Shown: piece after piece, positions 43,610 to 53,271 of the stretch | How the letters are laid out: each line of letters starts with the position of its first letter | Numbering within the stretch: the stretch's first letter is position 1 | Origin: Lachnospiraceae bacterium | GTDB lineage: Bacteria; Bacillota; Clostridia; Lachnospirales; Lachnospiraceae | Assembly: GCA_029225065.1 (NCBI GenBank) | Contig: JAQXVT010000047.1 | Span: forward strand, 44,774-108,773 | Length of the DNA: 64,000 nucleotides | Reading direction: 5' to 3' | The notes under the pieces: model-generated | The model's input: the letters and a program-made list of their open reading frames with translations, nothing else | What the model was told of the DNA's origin: nothing | Database searches by the model: none | Program-made: the position numbers and the translations under genes

Positions 43610-44254
43610 TTATCGGCTCCGCTCCACACCCTGGGTATCAATCTTTCTGATGATCCGTCCAAGCGTAAAGCCGCTTACGGACGCGGCATTTGCCTCGTCA
43701 AAGTCGATGTGCATCCGGCATGCAAAATTTTTGCTCACACGGATGATAACATCGTTGAAGATGACCGGGCGGTCGCTGTATACTTCCACTGCTACCCGCT
43801 CTTTGTCCTTCAGATTCATTTTGATCGAATCCTCTTCTGTCACATGAATGTGATTGTGGGCGATGATCACGCCTTCTTTGACCTCCAGGGATCCACACGG
43901 ACCCTGGATCGTGATTGAGCCTGAGCCGGCGATATCTCCCGACTCTCTGATCGGTGCGGTCACTCCAAGTGCCACACAGTCGCTCTTTGAGAGTTCTACC
44001 TGTGTGGCGCTGCGAACCGGCCCGAGTACTGCAACTCTTTCCATGCTCCTCTTCGGTCCGATCAGCGTAACACGCTGGTTGGAAAGGAACTGTCCAGGCT
44101 GAGATAACGGACGCTTTGGCTCCAGCTTCGCACCTTTTCCAAACAGTACCTCCACATCCTCCTGGGTGAGATGTACATGCTTGGCGGATACTTCAATTTC
44201 CACAAATCCGGCCGCATGGATTGCATCCACAACAGCCGCTGTCAGATCTCTCAT
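43610..44254 (-). CDS. pduL: Phosphotransacylase PduL (EutD function)
   Basis: This 214-residue protein has PduL zinc-site histidines in EVSAKHVHLTQEDV and IIAHNHIHVTEED. The central part reads RVAVLGPVRSATQVELSKSD. PduL converts acetyl-CoA and phosphate to acetyl-phosphate and recycles CoA inside the shell. In enterobacteria this job is done by the unrelated EutD; Firmicutes eut loci use PduL. Its ATG overlaps the eutT stop by 4 bp. The short N-terminal helix (MRDLTAAVVDAIHAAG) may be the targeting peptide. Confidence 0.94.
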   Translation of the reverse strand: MRDLTAAVVDAIHAAGFVEIEVSAKHVHLTQEDVEVLFGKGAKLEPKRPLSQPGQFLSNQRVTLIGPKRSMERVAVLGPVRSATQVELSKSDCVALGVTAPIRESGDIAGSGSITIQGPCGSLEVKEGVIIAHNHIHVTEEDSIKMNLKDKERVAVEVYSDRPVIFNDVIIRVSKNFACRMHIDFDEANAASVSGFTLGRIIRKIDTQGVERSR

Positions 44255-45156
44255 TCATTTCCTCCGTTATCAGCTTCACTGTACCAGCCTGCCAGATGAC
44301 GGCACATCATGATATGCAGCGCACTGGAAAGGCGGTTCAGCTCTTCTATGATATCTGTCCGGATATAGGTCTTTCCGCTGTGGAAGGCCTGGCATGCAGC
44401 CACCTCCGTCTCGCGGATCGCGGTACGCAGCCTGTTCAGCCATGCGTATTCGGTGCCCATCGTATAATCCGGCAAAACCATCTGTTTGATTTTGTAATAC
44501 TTCATCGGGTTGTGAGACTGCGCCCGAAGCTCTTCGTGTGTCAGACCGATGATCGTCTCCACGTCCATCTTTTCATCCAGCACTTCACATTTCATCATCT
44601 CCCGCAGGTCCTTTAAAACATCTGCGAGATCTTCGATCAGAGACTGGCTTCCGCCCGCCGCCTGAATCATGGCCTGTGCCAGTACCACGTCTGCCTGAAG
44701 TGCATCAAGCTTGCCGCGGAACAGAATGCGAGGATGATCCTTGCACACCAGCTTGTTTCCGAACAGCTGGGTCATATGCTCCGGCTTCTCATAATAAAAT
44801 GCGTTCGTCTCATAATCCACATATTTGGGTTTCGGCACAGTTACCTGCACCGGGATTTCCACTTCCTCCGGCTGCGGAACCTCTGTCGCCACAACATGCG
44901 GTCGACTCTTCGACTCCGTTTTCTTCGGTTCCGGCTGCTTTTGTGCCTCTTTTTCTTCCGGCTGCTCAGCCTTCTGCACCGGTGCCTTCAGCTGATGTGT
45001 ATACGTATAACCGCCTGCCTTTTCGACGCGGATCTTACGCTGCTGAAGATACTCTCTTGCGGCCGGTGTAAGAATCTTCCCTTCCGGGATCACATACACC
45101 TCCGGCTGACTGCTTCGAAGTTCATAGCGAAGGAAATCTTCCGTGATTGCTTTCAC
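44251..45156 (-). CDS. eutT: Corrinoid adenosyltransferase EutT
   Basis: The start is GTG at 45156 with GGAGGAGGG upstream; the product is 301 residues. Residues 1-50 are the eut-specific N-terminal module (ITEDFLRYELRSSQPEVYVI, ILTPAAREYLQQRKIRV). A basic/Pro/Glu linker follows (60-105). The adenosyltransferase domain has the RGKLDALQADVVLAQAM motif (nucleotide site) and TEVAACQAFH. It makes adenosylcobalamin for EutBC. The Cys-Cys pair of enterobacterial EutT is not seen. Confidence 0.93.
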   Translation of the reverse strand: MKAITEDFLRYELRSSQPEVYVIPEGKILTPAAREYLQQRKIRVEKAGGYTYTHQLKAPVQKAEQPEEKEAQKQPEPKKTESKSRPHVVATEVPQPEEVEIPVQVTVPKPKYVDYETNAFYYEKPEHMTQLFGNKLVCKDHPRILFRGKLDALQADVVLAQAMIQAAGGSQSLIEDLADVLKDLREMMKCEVLDEKMDVETIIGLTHEELRAQSHNPMKYYKIKQMVLPDYTMGTEYAWLNRLRTAIRETEVAACQAFHSGKTYIRTDIIEELNRLSSALHIMMCRHLAGWYSEADNGGNE

Positions 45157-45199
45157 GTGTTATCCCTCCTCCCGTAGGTCGTTGACAAGTCAGAACGAT

Positions 45200-45484
45200 T
45201 TATTTGTTGATAGACGGAAGGATGAACTCTACCTCTTCATGCGGTCTCGGAATTACATGTACGGAGATCAGCTCACCTACACGCTCTGCTGCTGCTGCTC
45301 CTGCGTCTGTTGCTGCCTTTACAGCTCCTACATCGCCGCGTACCATAGTAGTTACAAGTCCGCCGCCTACGTGCTCTTTACCGATCAGAGTTACGTTTGC
45401 TGCCTTTACCATTGCGTCAGCTGCCTCGATAGATGCAACCAGTCCCTTTGTCTCAATCATTCCAAGTGCCTGTGTGATTGCCAT
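45200..45484 (-). CDS. eutM: EutM-type hexameric shell protein (copy 1)
   Basis: This 94-residue BMC-H protein has the standard core [20 protein letters not shown] and [20 protein letters not shown], with the ending [16 protein letters not shown]. It forms the hexagonal facets. Over residues 1-86 it is identical to the next copy except Thr instead of Val in [22 protein letters not shown] precedes the ATG. Confidence 0.96.
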   Translation of the reverse strand: MAITQALGMIETKGLVASIEAADAMVKAANVTLIGKEHVGGGLVTTMVRGDVGAVKAATDAGAAAAERVGELISVHVIPRPHEEVEFILPSINK

Positions 45485-45550
45485 AATTAAACCTCTTTCC
45501 GGTGCCCCGCAAAGCGGAGCGCCCTTTTCATTTCTTATTCTTTTTTGTTA

Positions 45551-45841
45551 TTATTCCGCTTTCTGGATATGCGGAAGAATGAATTCTACTTCCTCATGCG
45601 GTCTCGGGATTACGTGTACGGAGATCAGCTCGCCTACGCGCTCTGCTGCCGCTGCTCCTGCATCCGTTGCTGCCTTTACAGCTCCTACGTCGCCGCGTAC
45701 CATAACGGTTACGAGTCCGCCGCCTACATGCTCTTTACCGATCAGTGTTACGTTTGCTGCCTTTACCATTGCATCAGCTGCCTCGATGGATGCAACCAGT
45801 CCTTTTGTCTCGATCATTCCAAGTGCCTGTGTAATAGCCAT
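45551..45841 (-). CDS. eutM: EutM-type hexameric shell protein (copy 2)
   Basis: This 96-residue BMC-H protein is nearly identical to copy 1, differing at one core residue and in the last ten residues (ILPHIQKAE). At DNA level many differences are silent third-position changes, so it is not a brand-new duplicate and the protein is under strong constraint. AAGGGAGAACAATT precedes the ATG. It lies 66 bp upstream of copy 1 in the operon and 78 bp after eutE. Confidence 0.96.
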   Translation of the reverse strand: MAITQALGMIETKGLVASIEAADAMVKAANVTLIGKEHVGGGLVTVMVRGDVGAVKAATDAGAAAAERVGELISVHVIPRPHEEVEFILPHIQKAE

Positions 45842-45919
45842 AATTGTTCTCCCTTCTGATTAATACGGTGTTCCGTGCCGGCTGCCGGCTTTGAACGTTA
45901 ATCATTTTACTTTTATTTA

Positions 45920-47401
45920 TTAATAGTTGCGAAGCTTCGCAATTACATTCTTTACGATCTCGTCTACATCGATGTCGTCAAGATTCGTGGTCGGCTTGCA
46001 GATACCGTCTTCACAGTCCGGGATCTGTGCCTTGATGTCTTCCAGCTCTCTTTTACCGTAAGCTACGTAACGGTAGTTCAGCAGCTGAAGCGGTCCTACG
46101 TTCTCTGAAGTAGCGCTTCCGCCGACTGCGCCGCAGCCCAGGGTCAGTGCCGGCTGAAGATTTGTGGTAGCTCCGATTCCGCCAAGTGCGCTCGGGGTAT
46201 TTACCATGATACGGGATGCCGGTACACGCTTTGCGAAGTAGTCTACCATCTTGTCATCCTTCGTATGCATGGAGAAGGTATGTCCTGCTCCCTCATAGTA
46301 AAGGATTGTGCAGACTTTCTCGCATACGTCCACGTAATCAGTGCCGGTATAGAATCCCATGATCGGTCCAAGCTTCTCGTTGGAGTATGGATGGCCACGG
46401 CCTACGCCGGTCTCCTTTGCAACGAGTACTCTTGCATCCTCCGGAACGCGGTCCAGATGTGCCAGCGCTGCGATTGTCTTAACGCTCTTACCTACGATCT
46501 CCGGATTCATCGTACCGTTTGCGCGGAGAATGAAGCGGCCGAGCTGCTCTCTCTCCTGCTCATCAAGGAAGTAAGCGCCCTGGCGCTCCATTTCCTTCTG
46601 AACTGCCTCTGCCATGTCCTCATCGCAGATGATGGACTGCTCGGAAGCACAGATGGTACCGTTGTCGAATGTCTCGGAATCCATGATCCGTTTTACTGCC
46701 AGCGGCAGATCACATGTCTTCTCAAGATAAGCCGGACCATTTCCCGGTCCAACACCGATTGCCGGTGTTCCTGAAGAATAAGCTGCCTTAACCATTGCAG
46801 AGCCGCCTGTTGCAAGGATCAGAGCTACATCTCTGTGGTGCATCAGGGTGCTGGTTGCCTCCATGGTCGGAATGCTGATGCAGGATACGAGGTTCTCGTT
46901 TGCGCCTGCCTCTGCGATTGCCTGGCGGATTACCTTTACCGTCTCCATAATCGCACGAAGTGCGGTCGGATGCGGTGAAAATACGATCGCATTTCCTGAT
47001 TTGATTGCGATCTCTGATTTATAAAAAGCGGTAGATGTCGGGTTGGTGGACGGGATCAGTCCCGCGATTACTCCAACCGGAACTGCGATCTTGCGAAGTC
47101 CCTTCTCATCATCTCTCTCGATCTCGCCGATTGTCTTCATATCTTTGATATGCTCATAGACGCCACGGCTTGCGAATACATTTTTTACGACCTTATCGCT
47201 TACAACACCAAATCCGGTGTCTTCCTGAGCCATCTGTGCAAGACGCTTTGCGTTGCGCACGCCTGCATCTGCGATTGACTTGACGATTCGATCGACCTGA
47301 GCCTGATCCATGCGGGCAAGCTCTCTCTGAGCTTCTTTGGCGGATTCCACCAGCTCACGAACCTCCTGCATAGACATAAGATCTTTGTCTATCAATTTCA
47401 T
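45920..47401 (-). CDS. eutE: CoA-acylating acetaldehyde dehydrogenase EutE
   Basis: This 493-residue aldehyde dehydrogenase has the catalytic cysteine in FDNGTICASEQS and the cofactor region LILATGGSAMVKAAYSSGTP. It oxidises acetaldehyde and CoA to acetyl-CoA with NAD. The last 18 residues (DIDVDEIVKNVIAKLRNY) form an amphipathic helix after a linker, as in clostridial shell-targeted dehydrogenases, so the encapsulation peptide is probably at the C-terminus. CAAGGAGATTAGCC precedes the ATG. Confidence 0.96.
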   Translation of the reverse strand: MKLIDKDLMSMQEVRELVESAKEAQRELARMDQAQVDRIVKSIADAGVRNAKRLAQMAQEDTGFGVVSDKVVKNVFASRGVYEHIKDMKTIGEIERDDEKGLRKIAVPVGVIAGLIPSTNPTSTAFYKSEIAIKSGNAIVFSPHPTALRAIMETVKVIRQAIAEAGANENLVSCISIPTMEATSTLMHHRDVALILATGGSAMVKAAYSSGTPAIGVGPGNGPAYLEKTCDLPLAVKRIMDSETFDNGTICASEQSIICDEDMAEAVQKEMERQGAYFLDEQEREQLGRFILRANGTMNPEIVGKSVKTIAALAHLDRVPEDARVLVAKETGVGRGHPYSNEKLGPIMGFYTGTDYVDVCEKVCTILYYEGAGHTFSMHTKDDKMVDYFAKRVPASRIMVNTPSALGGIGATTNLQPALTLGCGAVGGSATSENVGPLQLLNYRYVAYGKRELEDIKAQIPDCEDGICKPTTNLDDIDVDEIVKNVIAKLRNY

Positions 47402-47477
47402 AATGGCTAATCTCCTTGTTCTGTTGCTGTCTTACCATTTGGCGGATTCTCTCAATCCGCCCTTTTCCTGCTGTCTG

Positions 47478-48209
47478 TCACTGTCGCGTCTGAAAATCCA
47501 GAATCTTCTCGATAAGCTCCTGCTTTTTTGCAAAACGGATATCCGCTTTCGTCATATTGTCGATCTCCAGCTCCCGTGCAAGCTCCCGAAGCTTTGCTAC
47601 GGACTTGGAAGAAAGAAAACCAGGTGTATATTTCTTCTTTTCCAGAACGCCCGTCTCCGGCGCTGCGGTCTTTTCCGCTTCCGCCTCACGATCCGTCTCT
47701 GTGGACAGTTCCTGCGCCACCGGCGCTTCTTCCGGGACTGTCTCCGGTTCTGTCTCCTCCGGTGAAGTCAGATTCTGCGCTTCCAGCGCTTCTCCTTCTT
47801 CCTCCGGCGCTGTTTTGACCGGCTCTGCCGGAGCAATGCCTGTCTCTTTTGGCTCTTCCGGCTGGTCTTTTTCCGGCTCCGCGGTCACTTCCGGCGAAAC
47901 CTCTTCTACAGGGCCTTCGGGGGCTTTCGGAGCAGCGTCATCCGGGTCACCGAGAATTCCCTCCAGTTCCTCATGCGGTCTTGGGATCACATGGACGGAG
48001 ATCAGCTCTCCGACCCGCTCCGCAGCCGCCGCTCCTGCATCTGTAGCCGCCTTTACGGCACCCACATCTCCGCGAACCATGACTGTCACCAGGCCTCCGC
48101 CAACTTCTTCCTTGCAGGTCAGCGACACATTTGCTGCCTTGACCATGGCATCAGCCGCCTCGATAGCGGCTACCAGGCCACGTGTTTCAATCATGCCTAA
48201 TGCTTTCAT
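47478..48209 (-). CDS. EutK-like BMC protein with acidic linker and Rho-N/SAP-like tail
   Basis: This 243-residue protein has a BMC-H domain (residues 1-85) almost identical in sequence to EutM ([20 protein letters not shown]). An acidic, Pro/Glu-rich linker spans 86-190. A compact C-terminal helical domain follows (194-243: [18 protein letters not shown], then [14 protein letters not shown]) that resembles Rho N-terminal/SAP-type nucleic-acid-binding domains. E. coli EutK also has a BMC domain joined to a helix-turn-helix-like domain, but the tail here looks different. A role linking the shell to nucleic acid or cargo is inferred. Confidence 0.87.
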   Translation of the reverse strand: MKALGMIETRGLVAAIEAADAMVKAANVSLTCKEEVGGGLVTVMVRGDVGAVKAATDAGAAAAERVGELISVHVIPRPHEELEGILGDPDDAAPKAPEGPVEEVSPEVTAEPEKDQPEEPKETGIAPAEPVKTAPEEEGEALEAQNLTSPEETEPETVPEEAPVAQELSTETDREAEAEKTAAPETGVLEKKKYTPGFLSSKSVAKLRELARELEIDNMTKADIRFAKKQELIEKILDFQTRQ

Positions 48210-48239
48210 TTTAAGCCTCCGTTATGCCATCGGAATCCC

Positions 48240-48890
48240 CTACTCGATCGGACGGTCAGCAACTGCCTCTACTGCATATGCGAATGCATCGCATGCAGCC
48301 TTGCATGCACTCTGGCTTCCTGTCAGAAGTGCGCCGCCGAAGTTCGTCTCTGAAGGCGGAGCATAGAGTACACAGCATTTTACGTCTGCAGCCTTAAGTG
48401 CTGCATCGACACCGAACATTGCCTCAAGCGGCGGTGCGATCAGGTATGCGATTGCCTCGCCCTCTTTGATTCCACAGCCCTCAGACAGGTAGGAACCTGT
48501 TCTGGAGATGCAGTGTGCATAGTAGCAAATGCTGTCATCTTCGTTTGCAGATACGAAGTGGCAAACGTTCTCGATCATATCAACTGCAGCTTCCAGACCA
48601 GCTTTTGCTTCTGCCGGGTTCGGAGCAGCCAGGATACCGATGATTTCGCCTGCAAGCTTTGTGTTTGCATTTGCAGCTCCACCGTAAAAGCTCTTTGCGT
48701 AAACAACTTCGCAGTCTGCTTTCTTGGTTGCTTCATCAAGTGCGGTATAGGTAACATCATCGCAGTCAGCAGTGATCAGAGCCAGGGACTTGTGCTCCGG
48801 CTTCAGATTCAGCTGTTTAGCCATATCTGCAGATACATTCGGGATCAGGCGAGTCGCCAGGACATGTGCCGGTAATGGATCTCTTTTCAT
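48240..48890 (-). CDS. eutL: EutL-type trimeric shell protein
   Basis: This 216-residue tandem-BMC protein matches EutL: start PLPAHVLATRLIPNVSADMA, then LALITADCDDVTYTALDEAT and VYAKSFYGGAANANTKLAGE. EutL forms pseudohexamers with a gated central pore and a small-molecule site. AAAAGGAGGATTTTATC precedes the ATG. It lies between eutC and the EutK-like gene. Confidence 0.95.
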   Translation of the reverse strand: MKRDPLPAHVLATRLIPNVSADMAKQLNLKPEHKSLALITADCDDVTYTALDEATKKADCEVVYAKSFYGGAANANTKLAGEIIGILAAPNPAEAKAGLEAAVDMIENVCHFVSANEDDSICYYAHCISRTGSYLSEGCGIKEGEAIAYLIAPPLEAMFGVDAALKAADVKCCVLYAPPSETNFGGALLTGSQSACKAACDAFAYAVEAVADRPIE

Positions 48891-48912
48891 GATAAAATCC
48901 TCCTTTTATAAA

Positions 48913-49863
48913 TTAAAGCTTCAGCTCGGTTCCGCTGACTTTGCGCTCGAGCATAATTTTAATGATTTCAGCGATGTGTGCACCAGCCTCTGCCGGAACA
49001 GTACCTGCGCTGTGGATGTTGGAAAGTACAGTACGTCTTGCTTCCGGCATACCAACGGTTGCCTTGTAAGCAATGTATGCTGACATGGATGTTGCAGTGA
49101 TAAGACCCGGTCTCTCACCGATCAGGGTGCAAACTACATCTGCGCCTGTGATCTCGCTGATCTCGTCCTCTACTGCTACACGGCCATATTTTACGAAGAA
49201 CGGTGTGCCGTAGTCGATGTTGTAGCTCTCAAGTCCCTGCAGGATAGCCGGGAGAAGGTCTCCGATGTTTGCTGCCACTGCTGCGGAGGAAAGTCCGTCT
49301 GCAACGTAGATCTGTACGGTCGGGTTCTTCTTGCATTTCTCTTTGATCGTCTCAACTGCTTCCGGAGAGAGCTTACGTCCAAGATCCGGACGGGTCAGGT
49401 ACGTATCCTTGCTGTCGCACTGTGTCTGTACGATGAAAAGACCCTGCTCTTTTACGAAATCCTCATCAACATCGTTGAAGACCGCATCCTGTGCTGCAGA
49501 GTGTGCTGCACGGAACTCAAGCTGCGGAAGTGTCTTATATCTTGCACCTGCTTTACCGATACCAAGACGGCACGGAGCAAGGTATTTCTGATCTGCATAT
49601 GCTTCTTTGTTTACCGGGTTCTCTACCAGGTACTGGGTACGGATATCGATCTCTGTGATATCCGGAAGGCAGCCATCCTCAATTACGGAAGGCTCCAGTT
49701 TAACGCCTTTTTTCGGAATTTCCAGGCTGATGCCTTCAGATGCTGCTTTCGGAGCTTCTACTGCTGCCTCTGCTGCTTTTGCAACTGCTGCTCCATCTGC
49801 TGAGGAAACATTCATTTCCTGTAATACCTGCTCAATAATTGATTTTAAATCCTTTGCTTCCAT
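48913..49863 (-). CDS. eutC: Ethanolamine ammonia-lyase small subunit EutC
   Basis: This 316-residue protein begins with an amphipathic helix (DLKSIIEQVLQEM), the known EutC targeting element, and an Ala/Glu-rich linker. The catalytic part shows LAPCRLGIGKAGARYKTLPQ, VYVADGLSSAAVAAN and CTLIGERPGLITATSMSAYI. With EutB and AdoCbl it splits ethanolamine into acetaldehyde and ammonia. It is slightly longer than E. coli EutC (295). AAGGAGGGAACAGTTCC precedes the ATG. Confidence 0.96.
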   Translation of the reverse strand: MEAKDLKSIIEQVLQEMNVSSADGAAVAKAAEAAVEAPKAASEGISLEIPKKGVKLEPSVIEDGCLPDITEIDIRTQYLVENPVNKEAYADQKYLAPCRLGIGKAGARYKTLPQLEFRAAHSAAQDAVFNDVDEDFVKEQGLFIVQTQCDSKDTYLTRPDLGRKLSPEAVETIKEKCKKNPTVQIYVADGLSSAAVAANIGDLLPAILQGLESYNIDYGTPFFVKYGRVAVEDEISEITGADVVCTLIGERPGLITATSMSAYIAYKATVGMPEARRTVLSNIHSAGTVPAEAGAHIAEIIKIMLERKVSGTELKL

Positions 49864-49882
49864 GGAACTGTTCCCTCCTTCC

Positions 49883-51250
49883 TTATCTCATGAATACAGA
49901 CGCATCGCCTGCAAGTTTTGTCAGTTTACCATTCTCTGAGAAGCCCATCTTCTCCAGCCACTGATCAAATTCCTTGATCGGGCGAAGTCCGAATACTTCA
50001 CGGAGTGCTGCTGCCTCATGGAATCCGGTACACTGATACATCAGCATACAGTCATCGCCCTGCGGAACACCCATGATGTAGTTGCAGCCTGCAGCTACCA
50101 GCAGAGTTGCCAGATTCTCGATATCGTTCTGGTCTGCTTTCATATGGTTCGTGTAGCATGCGTCGCATCCCATCGGAACGCCTGTCAGCTTGCCCATGAA
50201 GTGATCCTCAAGACCTGCACGGGTAACCTGCTTGGAATCATACAGATACTCAGGTCCGATGAATCCTACTACAGTGTTTACAAGGAACGGCTGGAAACGC
50301 TTTGCGAAGCCGTAGCATCTTGCCTCCATGGTTACCTGGTCCCATCCGTTGTGTGCTTCGGATGAAAGCTCGGAACCCTGGCCGGTCTCGAAGTACATTA
50401 CGTTCGGGCCTGTAGCGGTGGAGTTTGTAAGCATGGTCTGACGGCCTTCCTCCAGCATAGCTGCGGTAAGTCCGAATGCTTCGTTACCCTTCTGGGAACC
50501 GGCGATAGACTGGAACATCAGGTCAAGCGGAGCGCCGAAACGCTGAGCTGCTTCTGTCTGAGTCGTAACGTGTGCCAGTACACAGATCTGGGTCGGAACT
50601 TCCCATTTATTCTTGAACTCGTCAAACATTTTCAGAATACGTGCAACGCTCTCTACCGAGTCATCTACCGGGTTCAGACCGATAACTGCGTCGCCGCAGC
50701 CAAGGGAAAGACCTTCCATAACGGAAGCAATGATGCCCTTCGGGTCGTCCGTTGTGTGGTTCGGCTGCAGACGGGAAGAGAATGTTCCCGGAAGACCGAT
50801 GGTTGTATTACAATGTGCAGATACGCGCATCTTCTTTGCTGCATAAATCAGGTCCAGGTTGCTCATCAGTTTGCAGACACCTGCAACGATCTCTGATGTG
50901 ATACCCTTGGATGCTCTTCTGATCATCTCCGGTGTGGTATTTACATCAAGCAGCCACTCACGGAACTCAGCCACGGTCCAGTTCTTCATTGTGTTGAAGA
51001 TCTGCTCATTTACATCATCCTGAATGATTCTGGTTACCTCATCCTCTTCATATGGAACCGCCGGATTATTTCTCAGGTCATTCAGCGTCAGATTTGAAAG
51101 AACGAATTTTGCTGCTACTCTTTCCTCAGCAGTCTCTGCGGCGATGCCTGCCAGTCTGTCGCCGGATTTTTCCTCGTTTGCTTTAGCCATAACTTCTCTT
51201 ACAGATTTAAATTCATAAACATGGCCAAACAGCTTTGTCTTTAAAATCAT
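49883..51250 (-). CDS. eutB: Ethanolamine ammonia-lyase large subunit EutB
   Basis: This 455-residue protein is full length for EutB. Typical stretches include MSNLDLIYAAKKMRVSAHC, NTTIGLPGTFSSRLQPNHTT, GCGDAVIGLNPVDDSVESVA and YFETGQGSELSSEAHNG. It holds the ethanolamine and cobalamin-facing active site. It precedes eutC by 20 bp. GAAAGAGGTGATATTG precedes the ATG. Confidence 0.97.
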   Translation of the reverse strand: MILKTKLFGHVYEFKSVREVMAKANEEKSGDRLAGIAAETAEERVAAKFVLSNLTLNDLRNNPAVPYEEDEVTRIIQDDVNEQIFNTMKNWTVAEFREWLLDVNTTPEMIRRASKGITSEIVAGVCKLMSNLDLIYAAKKMRVSAHCNTTIGLPGTFSSRLQPNHTTDDPKGIIASVMEGLSLGCGDAVIGLNPVDDSVESVARILKMFDEFKNKWEVPTQICVLAHVTTQTEAAQRFGAPLDLMFQSIAGSQKGNEAFGLTAAMLEEGRQTMLTNSTATGPNVMYFETGQGSELSSEAHNGWDQVTMEARCYGFAKRFQPFLVNTVVGFIGPEYLYDSKQVTRAGLEDHFMGKLTGVPMGCDACYTNHMKADQNDIENLATLLVAAGCNYIMGVPQGDDCMLMYQCTGFHEAAALREVFGLRPIKEFDQWLEKMGFSENGKLTKLAGDASVFMR

Positions 51251-51266
51251 TCAATATCACCTCTTT

Positions 51267-52697
51267 CTAAGTATTAAACACCAAAGTTTTGTTGACGACC
51301 GGAAGCACCTGTCCTCCGACAAGTGGTTCACCGATGTCAAGATAATCTCCGCTCGATGTGTGGATTCGGTCGATACAGATTACCGGTTTCTCATTATGCA
51401 GCTTGACATTCAGCGCATTTCCGAGCACCTTTCCGATATCATTCTCCACCACAACGATCAGCGGATAATCGCTTTCGATCACCTCCCTGGCTCCTTTTAT
51501 GATAACGTCTGCCAGCTCCTGAATCTCTTTAAAGCTGGTACGCTTCTTTCCAAGAAAAGCAATCGCCACATGCTCCAGTTTTCCTTCGGAACGGAACATC
51601 GGAATCTGACTTTTGATCGCCTCTTCAAATGTATTAAGAGTTTCCTCATCCTCAGCTGAGACCTTGAGGACCGGAATATTCTTAATCGGTAAGTAGGATT
51701 TGTCGTAGCGGATTGTACTTCCGCTGACGTCTGTCGCATGGGTGCCCGCACCGACTACCGTCGCACGGATCGTTTCCTTTGCCCGGTAAAGGGTCAGACC
51801 GGAAAGCTCCTTCTGCGCCAGAATTGCTTTTCCGAGCAGCACTCCGATGTCCCCATAGCGGAACGGATCTCCGTCCTTTGCATCGTAAATGCAGTCGGCC
51901 ACACCGCCGGAATACGTCAGGGCAAGAACCTTTGGCTCCTTCGGGAGCATCGCCCCATCGTTTGTATACAGCGTTTTGTGTGCATCATCTACCGAAAGCA
52001 GATACAGCGATTTTGCAAGCTCGTCCGCCATCAGCGTGCAGATCTGATACAGCTTGTCCACGTCTGCGCGGTCACCGACGGAAATATGGATTCCATGATC
52101 CTCCGCAAGCTTTTTCGTCTTGTGGAAGATATAGGAGATTTTTCCGTCCACAATCTTGATCAGACGTCCGCCGATATCCAGGCAGCACACGCCGCGAAGC
52201 GTTCCCTTCTGATAGATCGCAATATTTGTTGTACCACCGCCGACGTCAAGGTTGGCTACCACGGTACGGTTTTCTTCGGAAAGTACATCCGCTCCGGCGC
52301 CCCTCGCTGCAAGCACCGACTCCAGATCCGGTCCTGCCGTCGCTACAACGAAATCACCCGCGAAATCGGAAAGTGCTGCGAGCACCTCGTTCGCGTTCTG
52401 CTTTCTCGCCGTCTCACCTGTAATGATGACTGCTCCGGTCGAAAGATCTTCCGGCCTCATGCCTGCCGCCTCGTACTCCCGGCTCACAATCTTCTGCACC
52501 GCATCCGCATCGATTTCTGTCGTTGAACGAAGCGGTGTAAAATAGATCTTACTTCGGTAAATTACTTCTTTGTCTACGATCGACACTCTCGGCACATTGT
52601 AGCTGCCCGCCACATTTTCCACGACGATCCGGCTGAACACCAGCTGTGTCGTCGAGGTACCGATGTCGATACCAATGCTTTTGATTTCCTGTCTCAT
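51267..52697 (-). CDS. eutA: Ethanolamine ammonia-lyase reactivating factor EutA
   Basis: The ATG at 52697 ([16 protein letters not shown]) follows AGGAGGCTGGA; the frame opens at 52724 without a better site. This gives 476 residues. The actin-fold motifs are [13 protein letters not shown] (phosphate 1), [13 protein letters not shown] (phosphate 2) and [13 protein letters not shown]. EutA exchanges damaged cobalamin in EutBC using ATP. It lies between eutP and eutB. Confidence 0.95.
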   Translation of the reverse strand: MRQEIKSIGIDIGTSTTQLVFSRIVVENVAGSYNVPRVSIVDKEVIYRSKIYFTPLRSTTEIDADAVQKIVSREYEAAGMRPEDLSTGAVIITGETARKQNANEVLAALSDFAGDFVVATAGPDLESVLAARGAGADVLSEENRTVVANLDVGGGTTNIAIYQKGTLRGVCCLDIGGRLIKIVDGKISYIFHKTKKLAEDHGIHISVGDRADVDKLYQICTLMADELAKSLYLLSVDDAHKTLYTNDGAMLPKEPKVLALTYSGGVADCIYDAKDGDPFRYGDIGVLLGKAILAQKELSGLTLYRAKETIRATVVGAGTHATDVSGSTIRYDKSYLPIKNIPVLKVSAEDEETLNTFEEAIKSQIPMFRSEGKLEHVAIAFLGKKRTSFKEIQELADVIIKGAREVIESDYPLIVVVENDIGKVLGNALNVKLHNEKPVICIDRIHTSSGDYLDIGEPLVGGQVLPVVNKTLVFNT

Positions 52698-52803
52698 TCC
52701 AGCCTCCTGGTGATTCTTTTGCACAGTCTTTGCTGGCTTTGTGTTTTACACAGGACATCTGCCTCCGCATAGCAGGCTGACCTCACACCATTGGTGTGTC
52801 TGA

Positions 52804-53271
52804 TTACAGGATGTGCAGATCCTTGACCAGCTGTTCCACTCCCTCACCTGTCACCGCACTGGTGACATAGAGCTCGCCGGCCCCGGCATCCTTCAAAAAT
52901 TTCTTTGCCCGTTCAATCTCTTCCTCACTGGCCAGATCCGCCTTTGTGATTACGCCCACGCACGGCTTCGCCGCAAACATGCTGCGGAAAAGCGGCGGAA
53001 ACATCGTCACCTTTTCTGTCGCATCCTGTACCAGAAGGATAATGTCGGCATCTGCCGAGCTCACGACCAGTGCTCCGCGGTAACCTCTTCGTTCGAGATA
53101 TTCGCCCGGTGTGTCGATCATATTTTTATTGATAACCTGCACTGTCTGTGTCTTGTAATAATGAAGCTCTTCATTATTGATCCGCTGACACAGTGTCGTC
53201 TTTCCGGCCGTTGATCTGCCGATCAGAATGATCTTCTTCTTTTTCTCTTCGTTTGGTGTCTGGATGCTCAT
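52804..53271 (-). CDS. eutP: EutP GTPase-like protein
   Basis: This 155-residue protein has a G1 loop GRSTAGKTTL, G3-like DTPGEY and G4-like TKAD. It shows the EutP signature ELHYYKTQTVQ. EutP has been linked to acetate kinase activity and to microcompartment location. Its start overlaps the eutS stop by 4 bp. A diverged paralogue is at 19952. Confidence 0.94.
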   Translation of the reverse strand: MSIQTPNEEKKKKIILIGRSTAGKTTLCQRINNEELHYYKTQTVQVINKNMIDTPGEYLERRGYRGALVVSSADADIILLVQDATEKVTMFPPLFRSMFAAKPCVGVITKADLASEEEIERAKKFLKDAGAGELYVTSAVTGEGVEQLVKDLHIL

